A stretch of DNA of 34,604 bases from Acidobacteriota bacterium (GTDB taxonomy: Bacteria; Acidobacteriota; Terriglobia; Terriglobales; Acidobacteriaceae), in NCBI GenBank assembly GCA_021827845.1, contig JAKAUB010000252.1, positions 1 through 34,604 of the forward strand. The letters run 5' to 3'. This document shows, in pieces, positions 23,720 to 32,607 of this stretch. The position numbers were made by a program, and so were the translations under genes. Below the pieces are notes generated by a model, which saw nothing but the letters and a program-made list of their open reading frames with translations, was not told the DNA's origin and made no database searches. Each line of letters opens with the position of its first letter. Within the stretch, counting starts at the first letter, position 1.

Positions 23720-26518
23720 ATGAACAGTTTTGGAAGCCGCGCGTCGCTCAAATCCGGCGACCGGACCTATGAAATCTTCCGCCTGCAGGCATTGAACAGC
23801 CGCGGCGTGTCCCTCGAAGCCCTGCCGTACGCCCTCCGTATTCTGCTTGAAAATCTGCTGCGCCATGAAGACGGCAAGAGCGTCACTGCGGAGGATATTG
23901 AGTTTCTGGCTAAGTGGGACGCCAAGGCCGAGCCTTCGCGCGAGATCGCGTACATGCCGGCGCGCGTGCTGATGCAGGACTTTACCGGCGTGCCCGCAGT
24001 GGTCGATCTCGCGTCGATGCGTGACGCCATGCGCGCGCTCGGCGGCGATCCGGAGAAGATCAATCCACTGCAGCCGGCGGAGTTGGTCATCGATCATTCC
24101 GTGCAGGTCGATCAGTACGGCACGCAGGACTCGTACCAAATCAATACGGTGCTCGAGTATCAGCGCAACGTGGAGCGCTACGCGTTTCTCAAGTGGGGAC
24201 AGTCGGCCTTCCGGAACTTCTCCGCCGTCCCTCCCGGCATGGGCATCTGCCATCAGGTGAATCTGGAATATCTGGCGCGCGTTGTGTTCACGACATCCCC
24301 CGACGCGAAGGGCGTGGCGCAGGCGTACCCGGATACGCTGGTCGGAACTGACTCCCACACCACGATGATTAACGGTCTGGGTGTGCTGGGCTGGGGCGTC
24401 GGCGGCATTGAGGCGGAGGCGGCCATGCTGGGCCAGCCAGTCTCCATGCTGGTTCCGCAGGTGGTGGGCTTTAAGCTGCACGGCCGGCTGCGCGAGGGCA
24501 CCACTGCGACCGACCTGGTGCTGACCGTGACCGAGATGCTGCGCAAACACGGCGTCGTCGGCAAGTTTGTGGAGTTTTATGGCGAGGGCATCAGCGAACT
24601 TGCGCTTGCCGACCGCGCCACCATCAGCAACATGGCGCCGGAGTATGGCGCGACCTGCGGCATCTTTCCCGTGGATGCCGAGACGCTGCGCTATCTGCGG
24701 CTCACCGGCCGCAGTGAGGAGCAGATTCGTCTGGTCGAGGCCTATTACAAGGAGCAGGGGCTGTTCCATACGCCCAACGCGCCGGAGGCAAAATATTCCT
24801 CCACATTGTCGCTCGATCTGAGCACCGTGCAGCCCAGCGTCGCCGGCCCCAAGCGTCCGCAGGATCGGGTCGCCTTGCGCGATGTGCCGGGCAGCTTTCA
24901 GCAGCAGCTTCCTGCGCTGAAAGGGCCGGACGGCAACAAGGGCTCCGTGCGGCAGTTGCTGCGCTGGACCGGCGAAGGCGGCCACGCGTCGGGCAACGGC
25001 ATCACCAGCTCCACGGGCGCGCCGGAGCAAGGGCATACGGCGTCGGTAAAAGAGCGGGACGGCGTGGACGTGGATCAGTATCTGGGCGACGGCTCGATCG
25101 TCATCGCCGCCATCACCAGCTGCACCAATACGTCGAACCCATCGGTTATGCTGGCGGCCGGTCTGCTGGCAAAGAAGGCCGTGGAGAAGGGTTTGAGTGT
25201 TCCGCCGTGGGTAAAAACTTCGCTGGCGCCGGGGTCGCGCGTGGTCTCGGATTATTACGACAAGGCCGGTCTCACGAAGTTTCTGAATGCGCTGCGGTTT
25301 AATGTTGTCGGCTACGGCTGCACCACCTGCATAGGCAACTCTGGCCCGCTGCCGCCGGATGTCTCCAAGGCGATCGACGATCATTCGCTGGTCGCCGTCT
25401 CGGTGTTGAGCGGGAACCGCAATTTTGAGGGCCGCATCAACTCCGACGTTCGCGCTAACTATCTGATGTCGCCGCCGCTGGTCGTCGCCTACGCGCTGGC
25501 CGGCAGCATCGATCACAACTTTGACCGCGATCCGCTGGGCAAGGACAAGCAGGGCAATCCCGTCTACCTGCGCGACATCTGGCCGAGCCAGAGCGAGGTG
25601 GAGCAGACGCTCGCCAGCGCTATGGATTCCTCCATGTTCCGCAAGCAGTACGCGACCGTATCCGACGGTGACAGCAACTGGCAGAACCTGAAGTTTCCCG
25701 GCGGAGAGACCTACGGCTGGGAGCAGAACTCCACGTACATCCGTAAAGCGCCGTATTTCGACGGGATGGGAGCAACGCCCGCGCCGGTTGAAGATATTGC
25801 GGATGCGCGCGTGCTGGCGGTGCTGGGCGATAGCGTGACCACGGACCACATTTCGCCTGCGGGCTCCATCAAGCTGAACAGCCCGGCAGGGAAGTACCTG
25901 ACTGAGCATGGCGTAAAGCCCGCGGACTTCAACAGCTACGGCTCGCGGCGCGGCAACCATGAGGTGATGGTGCGCGGCACCTTTGCCAATGTGCGCCTGC
26001 GCAACAAGCTCGCGCCAGGCACCGAGGGTGGCGTGACGCGGCTGCTGCCCGAGGGCGAGACCATGAGCATCTTCGATGCCTCGCTGAAATACGCCGAGCG
26101 GAAGACGCCGCTGATCATCCTGGCCGGTAAAGAGTACGGCTCGGGTTCATCCCGCGATTGGGCGGCCAAGGGACCGCGCCTGCTGGGCGTGCGCGCTGTA
26201 ATTGCCGAAAGTTTTGAGCGGATTCATCGCTCGAACCTCGTTGGGATGGGAATTCTTCCGCTGCAGTTTTCGGCGGGAGAAAATGCCGAGTCCCTCGGGC
26301 TTACCGGCGAGGAGACCTTCGACATCCCCGGCTTGCAGGCCATGCTGGCGGCAAAGTTCGCGAGTGGCCGCACAATCCGCGTGCGCGCGAAAGCTGCGTC
26401 GGGGCAAGTGCGGGAGTTCGACGCAACCGTGCGCATCGACACCCCACAGGAGATCCTCTACTACCAGCACGGCGGCATCCTGCTCTACGTGCTGCGGCAA
26501 CTGGCGGGTAAGGCGTAG
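23720..26518 (+). CDS. acnA: Aconitate hydratase A
   Basis: Aconitase interconverts citrate and isocitrate in the TCA cycle, using a [4Fe-4S] cluster in the cytoplasm. The 932-residue protein has the AcnA/IRP-type order: N-terminal domains 1-3, a linker, and swivel domain 4. Cluster ligands are Cys468 in [10 protein letters not shown] and the pair Cys534/Cys537 in [14 protein letters not shown]. Substrate-site motifs include [22 protein letters not shown], and [29 protein letters not shown] and [16 protein letters not shown] in domain 4. A Gly/Ser-rich low-complexity stretch sits between domains at about 410-450. The ATG at 23720 has GAGGAG about 6 nt upstream. It stands alone, with accessory DNA downstream. 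Confidence 0.97.
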   Translation: MNSFGSRASLKSGDRTYEIFRLQALNSRGVSLEALPYALRILLENLLRHEDGKSVTAEDIEFLAKWDAKAEPSREIAYMPARVLMQDFTGVPAVVDLASMRDAMRALGGDPEKINPLQPAELVIDHSVQVDQYGTQDSYQINTVLEYQRNVERYAFLKWGQSAFRNFSAVPPGMGICHQVNLEYLARVVFTTSPDAKGVAQAYPDTLVGTDSHTTMINGLGVLGWGVGGIEAEAAMLGQPVSMLVPQVVGFKLHGRLREGTTATDLVLTVTEMLRKHGVVGKFVEFYGEGISELALADRATISNMAPEYGATCGIFPVDAETLRYLRLTGRSEEQIRLVEAYYKEQGLFHTPNAPEAKYSSTLSLDLSTVQPSVAGPKRPQDRVALRDVPGSFQQQLPALKGPDGNKGSVRQLLRWTGEGGHASGNGITSSTGAPEQGHTASVKERDGVDVDQYLGDGSIVIAAITSCTNTSNPSVMLAAGLLAKKAVEKGLSVPPWVKTSLAPGSRVVSDYYDKAGLTKFLNALRFNVVGYGCTTCIGNSGPLPPDVSKAIDDHSLVAVSVLSGNRNFEGRINSDVRANYLMSPPLVVAYALAGSIDHNFDRDPLGKDKQGNPVYLRDIWPSQSEVEQTLASAMDSSMFRKQYATVSDGDSNWQNLKFPGGETYGWEQNSTYIRKAPYFDGMGATPAPVEDIADARVLAVLGDSVTTDHISPAGSIKLNSPAGKYLTEHGVKPADFNSYGSRRGNHEVMVRGTFANVRLRNKLAPGTEGGVTRLLPEGETMSIFDASLKYAERKTPLIILAGKEYGSGSSRDWAAKGPRLLGVRAVIAESFERIHRSNLVGMGILPLQFSAGENAESLGLTGEETFDIPGLQAMLAAKFASGRTIRVRAKAASGQVREFDATVRIDTPQEILYYQHGGILLYVLRQLAGKA

Positions 26519-26647
26519 CGCACAACAGTAGAATGCTAAGACGAAAGAAGGGGCGGCTGGGAAGTCCTGCTATCCTATAGCCGCTCGGTCGCAGTCGAGG
26601 TGGATTTCGCTGAGACGTGAACTATTCGACCTACGATCTGCTCACTC

Positions 26648-27838
26648 ATGGCCTCAATTAGCTCAGCTCGCAAAACCATAATATTTCTGGCGGTATACGT
26701 CGCGATTGTTCTGCCGTTGTGCTTCCTTGGTTATGGAAGCGACAATGACACATACGGCGTACTTGAGGCAGGAAAATCGACATGGCGCGATGGTCACCTC
26801 GCCACATCGAGAAATCCAGGCTACTGGCTGTATGAAGGAATTGTTTACGCAATAGCACATCTGGGCGGCTATGTGGCAACCAACATTGCCTCGATGTGTG
26901 CTGGGGCCTTTATCCTTTGGCGCTTTCTTTCCCTGTGCCGTAAGCTCCGGATTCCCAATGAATACATCCTGGGTTTTTGCGTACTGTTCGTTCCCACATT
27001 TTTGATCGCAGCCAGCTCGACGATCGACTATTTGTGGTCGCTTGCCTTTCTCGTCGCGACGGCAGAATTACTTCTCGATGACCGGCTTGCATTGGCCAGT
27101 CTTACTGGCGCAATAGCCGTAGGGTTTCGCGCCAGTAATTCGATCATCGTCGCCGGGACGTATGCCGGGCTGCTGATATACGGAATTTACGTCCGCTGGG
27201 GGGGGCGGCGGATCGCGGCGATCCTTGGCTCAGGCTTTGCCGCAGCCGCTCTCGGCGCATTATTTTTCCTACCCTCATGGATAGTGGCGCATGGCACCTT
27301 AGGTTTCTTAACGCCTGGAATTGGGCCAGCAGCGATGTGGACGTTCAAAATGCACGCTGGACGATTCATCTACAAAACAATCTATCTTTTCGGACCGATA
27401 GCGACCATAATCATGCTGTTTCTCCTAGTGCGCAATCGGTTGCACTTGAAGTTTCCTAAGAATTCGGATGTGAGGCGAAGAGGATTCGCGATAGCTCTAG
27501 GTGCATTTTTGGCGAACATTGCACTATTCGCGAAATTTCCGGTCGAAGTCAGCTATCTGCTTCCTGGCATGTTCTTCTTTATGCTGCTGGCAGGACTTAC
27601 ATTTTTGAATGATTCACGCACCTCTGCGCTCTTAGTGCTCGGCGGAATTCTGACGTTCAATCTATTTTCCATTTCGTTTGCTAAACCGAACGTTCCGCTT
27701 CACGCGACCAATGCTACGTTAACGGTGGCACCACAAGCTGGAATTTTGATTGAGGACATACGCATCCGACTCAAGGCAAAATCGTGTGAAACCGTTCCAT
27801 GCTGGGCACAAAAGGTCCAACAGCAGCCGGCTTTGTGA
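26648..27838 (+). CDS. Polytopic membrane protein, probable GT-C-fold glycosyltransferase
   Basis: The 396-residue protein has about ten hydrophobic segments and a first extracytoplasmic loop GYGSDNDTYGVLEAG followed by TSRNPGYWLYEG. GT-C glycosyltransferases use acidic residues in that first loop, so transfer of a sugar from a polyprenyl-phosphate donor outside the membrane is a reasonable inference. The acceptor is unknown. Codons are more A/T-rich than in acnA. A run of eight G (27198-27205) lies in the coding sequence and could slip. No strong Shine-Dalgarno precedes the ATG. It forms the left part of an accessory island and ends 17 bp before the truncated gene copy. A flippase or polymerase-like role is a less likely alternative. 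Confidence 0.65.
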   Translation: MASISSARKTIIFLAVYVAIVLPLCFLGYGSDNDTYGVLEAGKSTWRDGHLATSRNPGYWLYEGIVYAIAHLGGYVATNIASMCAGAFILWRFLSLCRKLRIPNEYILGFCVLFVPTFLIAASSTIDYLWSLAFLVATAELLLDDRLALASLTGAIAVGFRASNSIIVAGTYAGLLIYGIYVRWGGRRIAAILGSGFAAAALGALFFLPSWIVAHGTLGFLTPGIGPAAMWTFKMHAGRFIYKTIYLFGPIATIIMLFLLVRNRLHLKFPKNSDVRRRGFAIALGAFLANIALFAKFPVEVSYLLPGMFFFMLLAGLTFLNDSRTSALLVLGGILTFNLFSISFAKPNVPLHATNATLTVAPQAGILIEDIRIRLKAKSCETVPCWAQKVQQQPAL

Positions 27839-27855
27839 AGGCTGCGGCGTGGTAT

Positions 27856-28075
27856 GTTGCCTAAACCCCGACGCCGTACTCGACGGGGCCACCGTTGTCG
27901 CCCGCGTGAGAATAAAAATCGTACGGGGTGCTGTGCTTGAAGCGGTAGCGGTCACGCAGGTTGCGGCCCACAAAAAAGCCCAGCGCCAGCGCGCCAGTGG
28001 CCACCGATCCCCAGCCCAGGATTTGAACCCAGGGAATGTCAGAGAGCTCGGGAAGCTTTTTCTGGATGGCTCGCA
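27856..28075. repeat. Left copy (A) of a 220-bp direct repeat flanking the acyltransferase gene
   Basis: It aligns without gaps to 29537-29756, with nine differences counted by eye, all at third codon positions of the embedded minus-strand frame. One edge lies a few bases beyond the stop codon and the other within the N-terminal part of the small-protein gene. Distance between copies is 1681 bp. Confidence 0.95.
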
Positions 28076-28082
28076 AGTACAC
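27861..28082 (-). pseudogene. 5'-truncated copy of the 90-residue membrane-protein gene
   Basis: The frame encodes the same last 71 or so residues as the intact gene at 29542-29814, from LRAIQKKLPELSDIPW to PVEYGVGV, with no amino-acid change. The first 19 or so residues are missing. A GTG at 28082 could start a 73-residue version (V-Y-L-R), with an in-frame TGA four codons upstream, but no Shine-Dalgarno is apparent. It may be silent, or may make a shortened protein that keeps the membrane helix. Nine silent differences show that both versions evolved under selection before being brought together. Confidence 0.75.
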
Positions 28083-28173
28083 CTGAGCTCTTCAAACGCG
28101 ACCATAGTGAGGAGTCCGAGATCCTGAAGGAACAGCGCTGCGTCGCTAACTATACGGACAACCCTGCCGGCGT

Positions 28174-28204
28174 TTGGCATTAATGCGTTGCAAAACGGTA
28201 TAAT
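28174..28204 (+). promoter_or_regulatory. Near-consensus promoter of the acyltransferase gene
   Basis: TTGGCA (28174-28179) and a perfect TATAAT (28199-28204) are 19 bp apart and about 60 bp before the ATG at 28264. This is the closest match to a sigma-70-type promoter seen in the window and lies inside the acquired segment, between repeat A and the acyltransferase, which suggests that the insert carries its own promoter. Confidence 0.55.
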
Positions 28205-28263
28205 CGGGCACACAATAAAGCCCGCGCCCCCCGTCGCGCCATTTGTTGCCCTCGCCGTACTCT

Positions 28264-29463
28264 ATGGTCGACTTCAGGCAGTCCTTTAAAAAAGCGCATG
28301 AAAAAGGGATCACCCCGGCGGTCTCAGCCCATTTGGACGCAATCCGCGGGCTAGCCGCGATCGCTGTTCTACTTATGCACGCTCGTCACCTACTGCTGAG
28401 GGATTGGGCGGATCTTCACCATCACAACCTCGGTCTCGAGTTCGTTTACGGTATCACTGAGTTTGGCCATCAAGCCGTAATCGTTTTTTTTATATTGAGC
28501 GGATTTTTCATCGGTCCGGGAGTCTTGCGCGACATCCATACTGGACGCTGGTCTTTCACTGCATATTTTGTCAAGAGGTTCATCCGTCTTGAGATTGTTC
28601 TGCTACCAGCGTTGTTGCTTTGCTTATTTTGGGATTTAAGCGGGTCTCACATTTTCGGTTTGAAATCGATTTATGGCGGGCATGCAGATTTTTATCCGGT
28701 GGCGTACAACATACAGGCATGCATTTCGGCGCCGATCTTTTTTGGCAATTTGGCATTCCTGCAAATGATCAAGGTACCTCCGCTAGGAAGTGACAGCCCA
28801 CTATGGAGCTTAGCGAACGAGTTCTGGTACTACCTCCTGTTTCCATGCACCGCGCTGGCATTACTATCCAGAAAAAAACTTGCCGTGCGTTCCACGTACG
28901 GGGGTGCCGGAGTTCTAATCGTATGGCTTGTGCGGAAATCAATCTTGATTTATTTTCCTATCTGGCTAATTGGTGTCTTATCCTATTACCTCCCGAAAAC
29001 GAAACACCCTAAGAGCATCAAGCGCGCTTTTTTAATAGCTTCCTCCGTTCTATTTTGTCTTGATTTGCTTTCCACCAAGCAATACTGGAGCAACTCCATC
29101 GCCTCCGATTATGTTCTCTCCGGCTGTTTTGCGTTATTCCTTTATTCCCTATTGAATCGAACGACGACGATTGGCGAGCGTTATAGTCGGCTGTCTCACG
29201 GTCTAGCATCCTCCTCGTATACCCTCTACGTCGTGCACCTTCCCTTGCTAGTTTTTCTCGAGGTCTGGATCGGAAAGCGCTGGGTGCCCACGCCATTGCA
29301 TTTGGTATTGACTCTGGGAATCGTGTATACAGACTGGCTCTACGCCCGCGGGATATATCGCCTTTTTGAGGCGCGAACGCCCACAGTCCGGCAGTGGACC
29401 GAAAAAAAGCTCAAAGGTCTATATGCCAAAATGGGTCGAAAGGAGAGGCAGGGGGTACTGTAA
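28264..29463 (+). CDS. Acyltransferase-3 family membrane protein (OafA/YrhL-like surface-glycan O-acyltransferase)
   Basis: The 399-residue protein has about ten membrane segments and the family landmarks. LDAIRGLAAIAVLLMHARH holds the essential Arg and His early in the protein, FFILSGFFI follows, then PLWSLANEFWYYLLFP, and YTLYVVHLPLLVFLE near the end. Family members move acetyl or other acyl groups onto polysaccharide or lipid sugars at the cell envelope. The ATG at 28264 (MVDFRQSF) is preferred; an in-frame TTG at 28243 is possible, and neither has a strong Shine-Dalgarno. A run of eight T at 28484-28491 lies in the coding sequence. Codon use is A/T-rich, and 220-bp repeats bracket the gene, so it is probably acquired. 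Confidence 0.88.
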   Translation: MVDFRQSFKKAHEKGITPAVSAHLDAIRGLAAIAVLLMHARHLLLRDWADLHHHNLGLEFVYGITEFGHQAVIVFFILSGFFIGPGVLRDIHTGRWSFTAYFVKRFIRLEIVLLPALLLCLFWDLSGSHIFGLKSIYGGHADFYPVAYNIQACISAPIFFGNLAFLQMIKVPPLGSDSPLWSLANEFWYYLLFPCTALALLSRKKLAVRSTYGGAGVLIVWLVRKSILIYFPIWLIGVLSYYLPKTKHPKSIKRAFLIASSVLFCLDLLSTKQYWSNSIASDYVLSGCFALFLYSLLNRTTTIGERYSRLSHGLASSSYTLYVVHLPLLVFLEVWIGKRWVPTPLHLVLTLGIVYTDWLYARGIYRLFEARTPTVRQWTEKKLKGLYAKMGRKERQGVL

Positions 29464-29536
29464 CGCCCAGTCCGTCCAAGCTTGAATCGCACCCGCGGAC
29501 CTGTGGCGAAGTCTACGTGGCAATGGGCAGAAGACG

Positions 29537-29756
29537 GTTGCCTAGACCCCGACGCCGTACTCGACGGGACCACCGTTGTCCCCCGCGTGAGAATAAAAAT
29601 CGTACGGGGTGCTGTGCTTGAAGCGGTAGCGGTCGCGCAGATTGCGGCCCACAAAAAATCCCAGCGCCAGCGCGCCGGTGGCCACCGATCCCCAGCCCAG
29701 GATTTGAACCCAGGGGATGTCGGAGAGCTCGGGAAGCTTTTTCTGGATGGCTCGCA
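29537..29756. repeat. Right copy (B) of the 220-bp direct repeat
   Basis: This copy forms the 3' four-fifths of the intact 90-residue gene. It matches 27856-28075 except at 29545, 29569, 29581, 29635, 29641, 29659, 29677, 29716 and 29722. All of these are third codon positions in the minus-strand frame. Confidence 0.95.
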
Positions 29757-29814
29757 GTTCTTTCCGGGGTTCTGAAGTGCTTCGTGTGATGAAGCGCATG
29801 CTGAGGCTTCTCAT
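29542..29814 (-). CDS. Small single-pass membrane protein of unknown function (90 residues)
   Basis: The protein has a basic N-terminus (MRSLSMRFITRSTSEPRKE), an amphipathic stretch AIQKKLPELSDIPW, one membrane helix (VQILGWGSVATGALALGFFVG) and a polar tail with RDRYRFKHSTPYDFYSHAG. No family with known function is recognised. Met1 or Met6 may be the start. Identity at protein level with the truncated copy at 27861-28082, despite nine silent base changes, shows that the sequence is under purifying selection and therefore real. It lies upstream of, and in the same direction as, the adenosine-deaminase-family gene region. Its 3' end is where accessory DNA has entered. Confidence 0.75.
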   Translation of the reverse strand: MRSLSMRFITRSTSEPRKELRAIQKKLPELSDIPWVQILGWGSVATGALALGFFVGRNLRDRYRFKHSTPYDFYSHAGDNGGPVEYGVGV

Positions 29815-29907
29815 GGCCGAATCTTACCGCAAATCGGCCCGGCTTCGCCAAATTTCCATGAACGTTTCATCCCGGAATAATAATCGACGGTCCGTCCCGC
29901 AAATCTT

Positions 29908-30975
29908 CTACCGGGCGCGATCTTCAAGGTCGGGATACTGCTCGATTTGGCGCAGCAGTTGCAGCTTGCGTGCCGGCGGCAGCAGGCTGGCTTCTACGGA
30001 ATTGCCCGCAAGCTCCCGCAAATGTTCGGCCGTAAAACCGAAGACGCGGCTCGCCAGTAGATACTCCTCCGCAAGGTCGCTGCCAAACAGCGCGGGGTCG
30101 TCGGAGTTCAGCGTCACCATCAGGCCGCGGTCAAAATAATTGCGGACGGGGTGGTCCTCCACTTTCACACAGCAACCGGTGCGAACGTTGCTGGTGATGC
30201 AGATTTCCAGCGGAATCTGCTTCTGTGCCAGCACTTCGAGCAGATCTTCATCTTGCGCCGCGCTCAGCGCATGTCCCAGCCGTTCCGCGCCGATGTTAAT
30301 CGCTGACCAGATGCCCTCCGGCCCGACTGTTTCGCCGGCATGTGCCGTCAGGTGCAGGCCAGCCTGCCGCGCCTCAGCGTACAGATCCCGAAATGGCTCG
30401 GCCCCGGTGCGCCGCTCATCGCCGCCGATGCCGATTCCAGCGATCGACGGATGCTCGGCCTGCATCTCCGCCGCCTTGCGAAAGACGCGCGCTGCTTCTT
30501 CGGCGCCAAAGTGCCGTACCGCGTCGAATATCCAAAGTACCGAGACGCCGAAGTCCCGCTCGCCACGCACCCGGCCCCGCTCCATACCGGCAAAAAGCGG
30601 CTCGAAGGCAACGCGCTTCCAGTAATAGACCACACCGACGGAGACGTAGACTTCCGCGTGCGCCACCCCCGCGGCTCGGAGGCCGCGCATCATTGCGTAG
30701 GTAATCTCCTCGTAGTCCTCGGGCGTGCGCAGCCGCTCCGTAATCGCTTTGAACGCGAGGAGAAAGCCGGTGAAGTCGGTGTAGTGATACAGCGACTGCG
30801 CGGCCTCTAGGGAAAGCGGCTCCGCGTCGCTCCGGCGGCTCAGGCTTACCAGCGTCTCCGGTGTGACGGTGCCTTCCAGATGAAGGTGCAGCTCCGCCTT
30901 GGGCAGCCCGCGCACCCATTGCGCCAACGCTGCGTCATCGGTTGCCTGCGACGGGGAGTGCGGACGCGCGTGCAT
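29908..30975 (-). CDS. Adenosine deaminase-family protein
   Basis: These zinc enzymes hydrolytically deaminate adenosine or related aminopurines in the cytoplasm. The 355-residue protein has the metal site HLHLEG (His30, His32), HAGE with His212 and catalytic Glu215, His235 in RLGHAL, and TLNSDDP with Asp292-Asp293. The length fits the family. Substrate could be adenosine, adenine or 6-aminodeoxyfutalosine (menaquinone route); sequence alone does not settle it, so no symbol is given. The ATG at 30975 overlaps the permease stop as TGATG, suggesting translational coupling. An upstream in-frame extension into the permease gene has no family support. Confidence 0.9.
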   Translation of the reverse strand: MHARPHSPSQATDDAALAQWVRGLPKAELHLHLEGTVTPETLVSLSRRSDAEPLSLEAAQSLYHYTDFTGFLLAFKAITERLRTPEDYEEITYAMMRGLRAAGVAHAEVYVSVGVVYYWKRVAFEPLFAGMERGRVRGERDFGVSVLWIFDAVRHFGAEEAARVFRKAAEMQAEHPSIAGIGIGGDERRTGAEPFRDLYAEARQAGLHLTAHAGETVGPEGIWSAINIGAERLGHALSAAQDEDLLEVLAQKQIPLEICITSNVRTGCCVKVEDHPVRNYFDRGLMVTLNSDDPALFGSDLAEEYLLASRVFGFTAEHLRELAGNSVEASLLPPARKLQLLRQIEQYPDLEDRAR

Positions 30976-32537
30976 CACGCCCGCTTCCGTGCGGAGGCAG
31001 CAAACTCGCTGTGGTGCCGGCTGTACAGGAAGTAGACCAGCAGGCCGAGCCCGAGCCAGACAAAAAAGCTGAGCCACGTCAAAATGGGCAGCCCAACCAT
31101 CAGTAATCCACAGAAGAAGACGCTCAGCAGCGGAATAATCGCGCCGCCCGGACAGCGAAACGCGCGATGCCGGTTGGGATCCTTATAGCGCAGAATGATC
31201 ACGCCCGCCGATACCAGCACAAACGCGAACAGGGTGCCGATGTTCGAGAGATTGGCGAACGTGCCGATGTCGAGCAGGCCCGCAGGAACCCCAACGAAGA
31301 CTCCAGCAATCCACGTGGCGGCCGCCGGCGTGCGAAAACGCGGATGAACGCGGCTGAACAGCGCCGGCAGCAGACCGTCGCGCGACATGGCAAACCACAC
31401 CCGCGCCTGGCCGATCTGAAATACGAGAATGGACGAGATCATCCCCAGCAGCGCGCCAAAGATCACAACCAGCTCCACCCAGTGCAGGCTGTTGCTATGG
31501 TTGTGCAGATACAGCCGCCGCAGCGTGTTCACGACGGGGGCAGCGTCATCGGTCAGCAGCTTCCAGTGCACCAGGCCGGTCAGCACCAGCGCGACGGCAA
31601 CGTACAGGAGGGTGGCGACGATCAGCGTGGCAATAATTCCGATGGGAACATCGCGCTGCGGGTGCCGGCACTCCTCGGCCGCCGTCGAGACCGAGTCAAA
31701 CCCGATATAGGTGAAAAAGATGATCGATCCGCCGGTCAGAACGCCGGGCCAGCCATTCGGATAAAACGGGTGCCAGTTGCTGGTGTGAATAAACTGTGCG
31801 CCAAAGGCGACGAACAAAAGCACCGCGCCGATCTTGAGCAGCACCATCACGTTGTTGGTTTCGGCCGACTCCCGGATGCCACGCACCAGCACCACCGTGA
31901 TGAGCATGACGATTAGAAATGCCGGGACGTTGAAGCCAAAGTGCCATCCAGGCAGGTAGAGCGTCGCGCCACTCAGGCTCTGCAGGCCGCTGGGCAGGTA
32001 GGCCGGCGTAATCCATCGCAGCGCGGGATGAATGCCAAACCAGTCGAGCAGCGCCACCGTATGCGCCGCGAACCCGACGCTCACGGCCATGTTTGAAAAC
32101 GCGTACTCCAGGATCAAATCCCAGCCGATGATCCACGCGATCAGCTCGCCCATGATCACGTACGTGTACGTATAAGCGCTGCCCGCAATAGGGATCATGG
32201 AGGCGAGCTCCGCGTAGCAGAGGCCGGTGAACCCACAGACGATGGCGACGAGGAACAGTGAGACGGCAAGCGCTGGCCCCGCGCCGGGACGGCCGGCCAT
32301 GGCACTGTGGCGCACTAGAAAGTCGAGAACCGGCGTATCCAGCAGGGAAGCGCCGGAGCCGCTCTCGCCCGCAATGGCGGTGCCGATGACGGTGAATATG
32401 CCGGATCCAATGACAGCGCCGATGCCGAGAGCCGTGAGAGAAACCGGCCCCAGCGTCTTTTTCAGGCGCGTCTCGGGGTTCTCCGAATCCTGCACCAGCT
32501 TGTCGATGGATTTGGTCGCGAAGATCTGTTTCGACAG
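30975..32537 (-). CDS. APC-superfamily amino-acid permease (cationic amino-acid transporter type), probable CTG start
   Basis: The protein has about 12 membrane helices and opens the first with LTALGIGAVIGSGIF, the APC unwound-helix signature. FTGLCYAELASMIPIAGSAYTYTY, IIGWDLILEYAF and FFTYIGFDSVSTAAEE follow, all typical of YfnA/CAT-like transporters that move amino acids with protons. The usual N-terminus (SKQIFATKSIDKLVQDSENPE, ahead of TRLKKTLG) is encoded upstream of the GTG at 32495. AGGAG at 32549-32545 sits exactly 7 nt before a CTG at 32537, and no ATG, GTG or TTG exists just upstream in frame. I therefore propose a CTG start, giving 520 residues instead of 506. The deaminase gene is coupled to its stop. 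Confidence 0.88.
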   Translation of the reverse strand: MSKQIFATKSIDKLVQDSENPETRLKKTLGPVSLTALGIGAVIGSGIFTVIGTAIAGESGSGASLLDTPVLDFLVRHSAMAGRPGAGPALAVSLFLVAIVCGFTGLCYAELASMIPIAGSAYTYTYVIMGELIAWIIGWDLILEYAFSNMAVSVGFAAHTVALLDWFGIHPALRWITPAYLPSGLQSLSGATLYLPGWHFGFNVPAFLIVMLITVVLVRGIRESAETNNVMVLLKIGAVLLFVAFGAQFIHTSNWHPFYPNGWPGVLTGGSIIFFTYIGFDSVSTAAEECRHPQRDVPIGIIATLIVATLLYVAVALVLTGLVHWKLLTDDAAPVVNTLRRLYLHNHSNSLHWVELVVIFGALLGMISSILVFQIGQARVWFAMSRDGLLPALFSRVHPRFRTPAAATWIAGVFVGVPAGLLDIGTFANLSNIGTLFAFVLVSAGVIILRYKDPNRHRAFRCPGGAIIPLLSVFFCGLLMVGLPILTWLSFFVWLGLGLLVYFLYSRHHSEFAASARKRA

Positions 32538-32556
32538 AGTCTGGCTCCTGCGGTCG

Positions 32557-32585
32557 CCGGCGCCTGCGGGGATTGCAGGCGCCGG
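32557..32585. terminator. Strong GC hairpin between the small basic-protein gene and the permease
   Basis: The arms CCGGCGCCTGC (32557-32567) and GCAGGCGCCGG (32575-32585) are perfect 11-bp complements around a 7-nt loop. A T-rich stretch follows on the plus strand only. On the minus strand, the direction of both neighbouring genes, there is no T tract, so it may act as an attenuator, mRNA-stability hairpin or imperfect terminator. The permease Shine-Dalgarno lies 8 bp beyond. Confidence 0.5.
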
Positions 32586-32607
32586 TTGGTTTTCGCCGTT
32601 GTGCTGG

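Noticed and set aside
23549-25960. Long minus-strand open frame of about 800 codons
   Set aside because: It lies antisense to acnA, which has all catalytic motifs. High-GC coding strands often leave an open antisense frame, and its translation is Arg/His-rich without domains.
27719-28213. Minus-strand frame of about 164 codons overlapping repeat A
   Set aside because: It is out of frame with the conserved small protein and crosses the repeat junction. The silent-substitution pattern supports the other frame.
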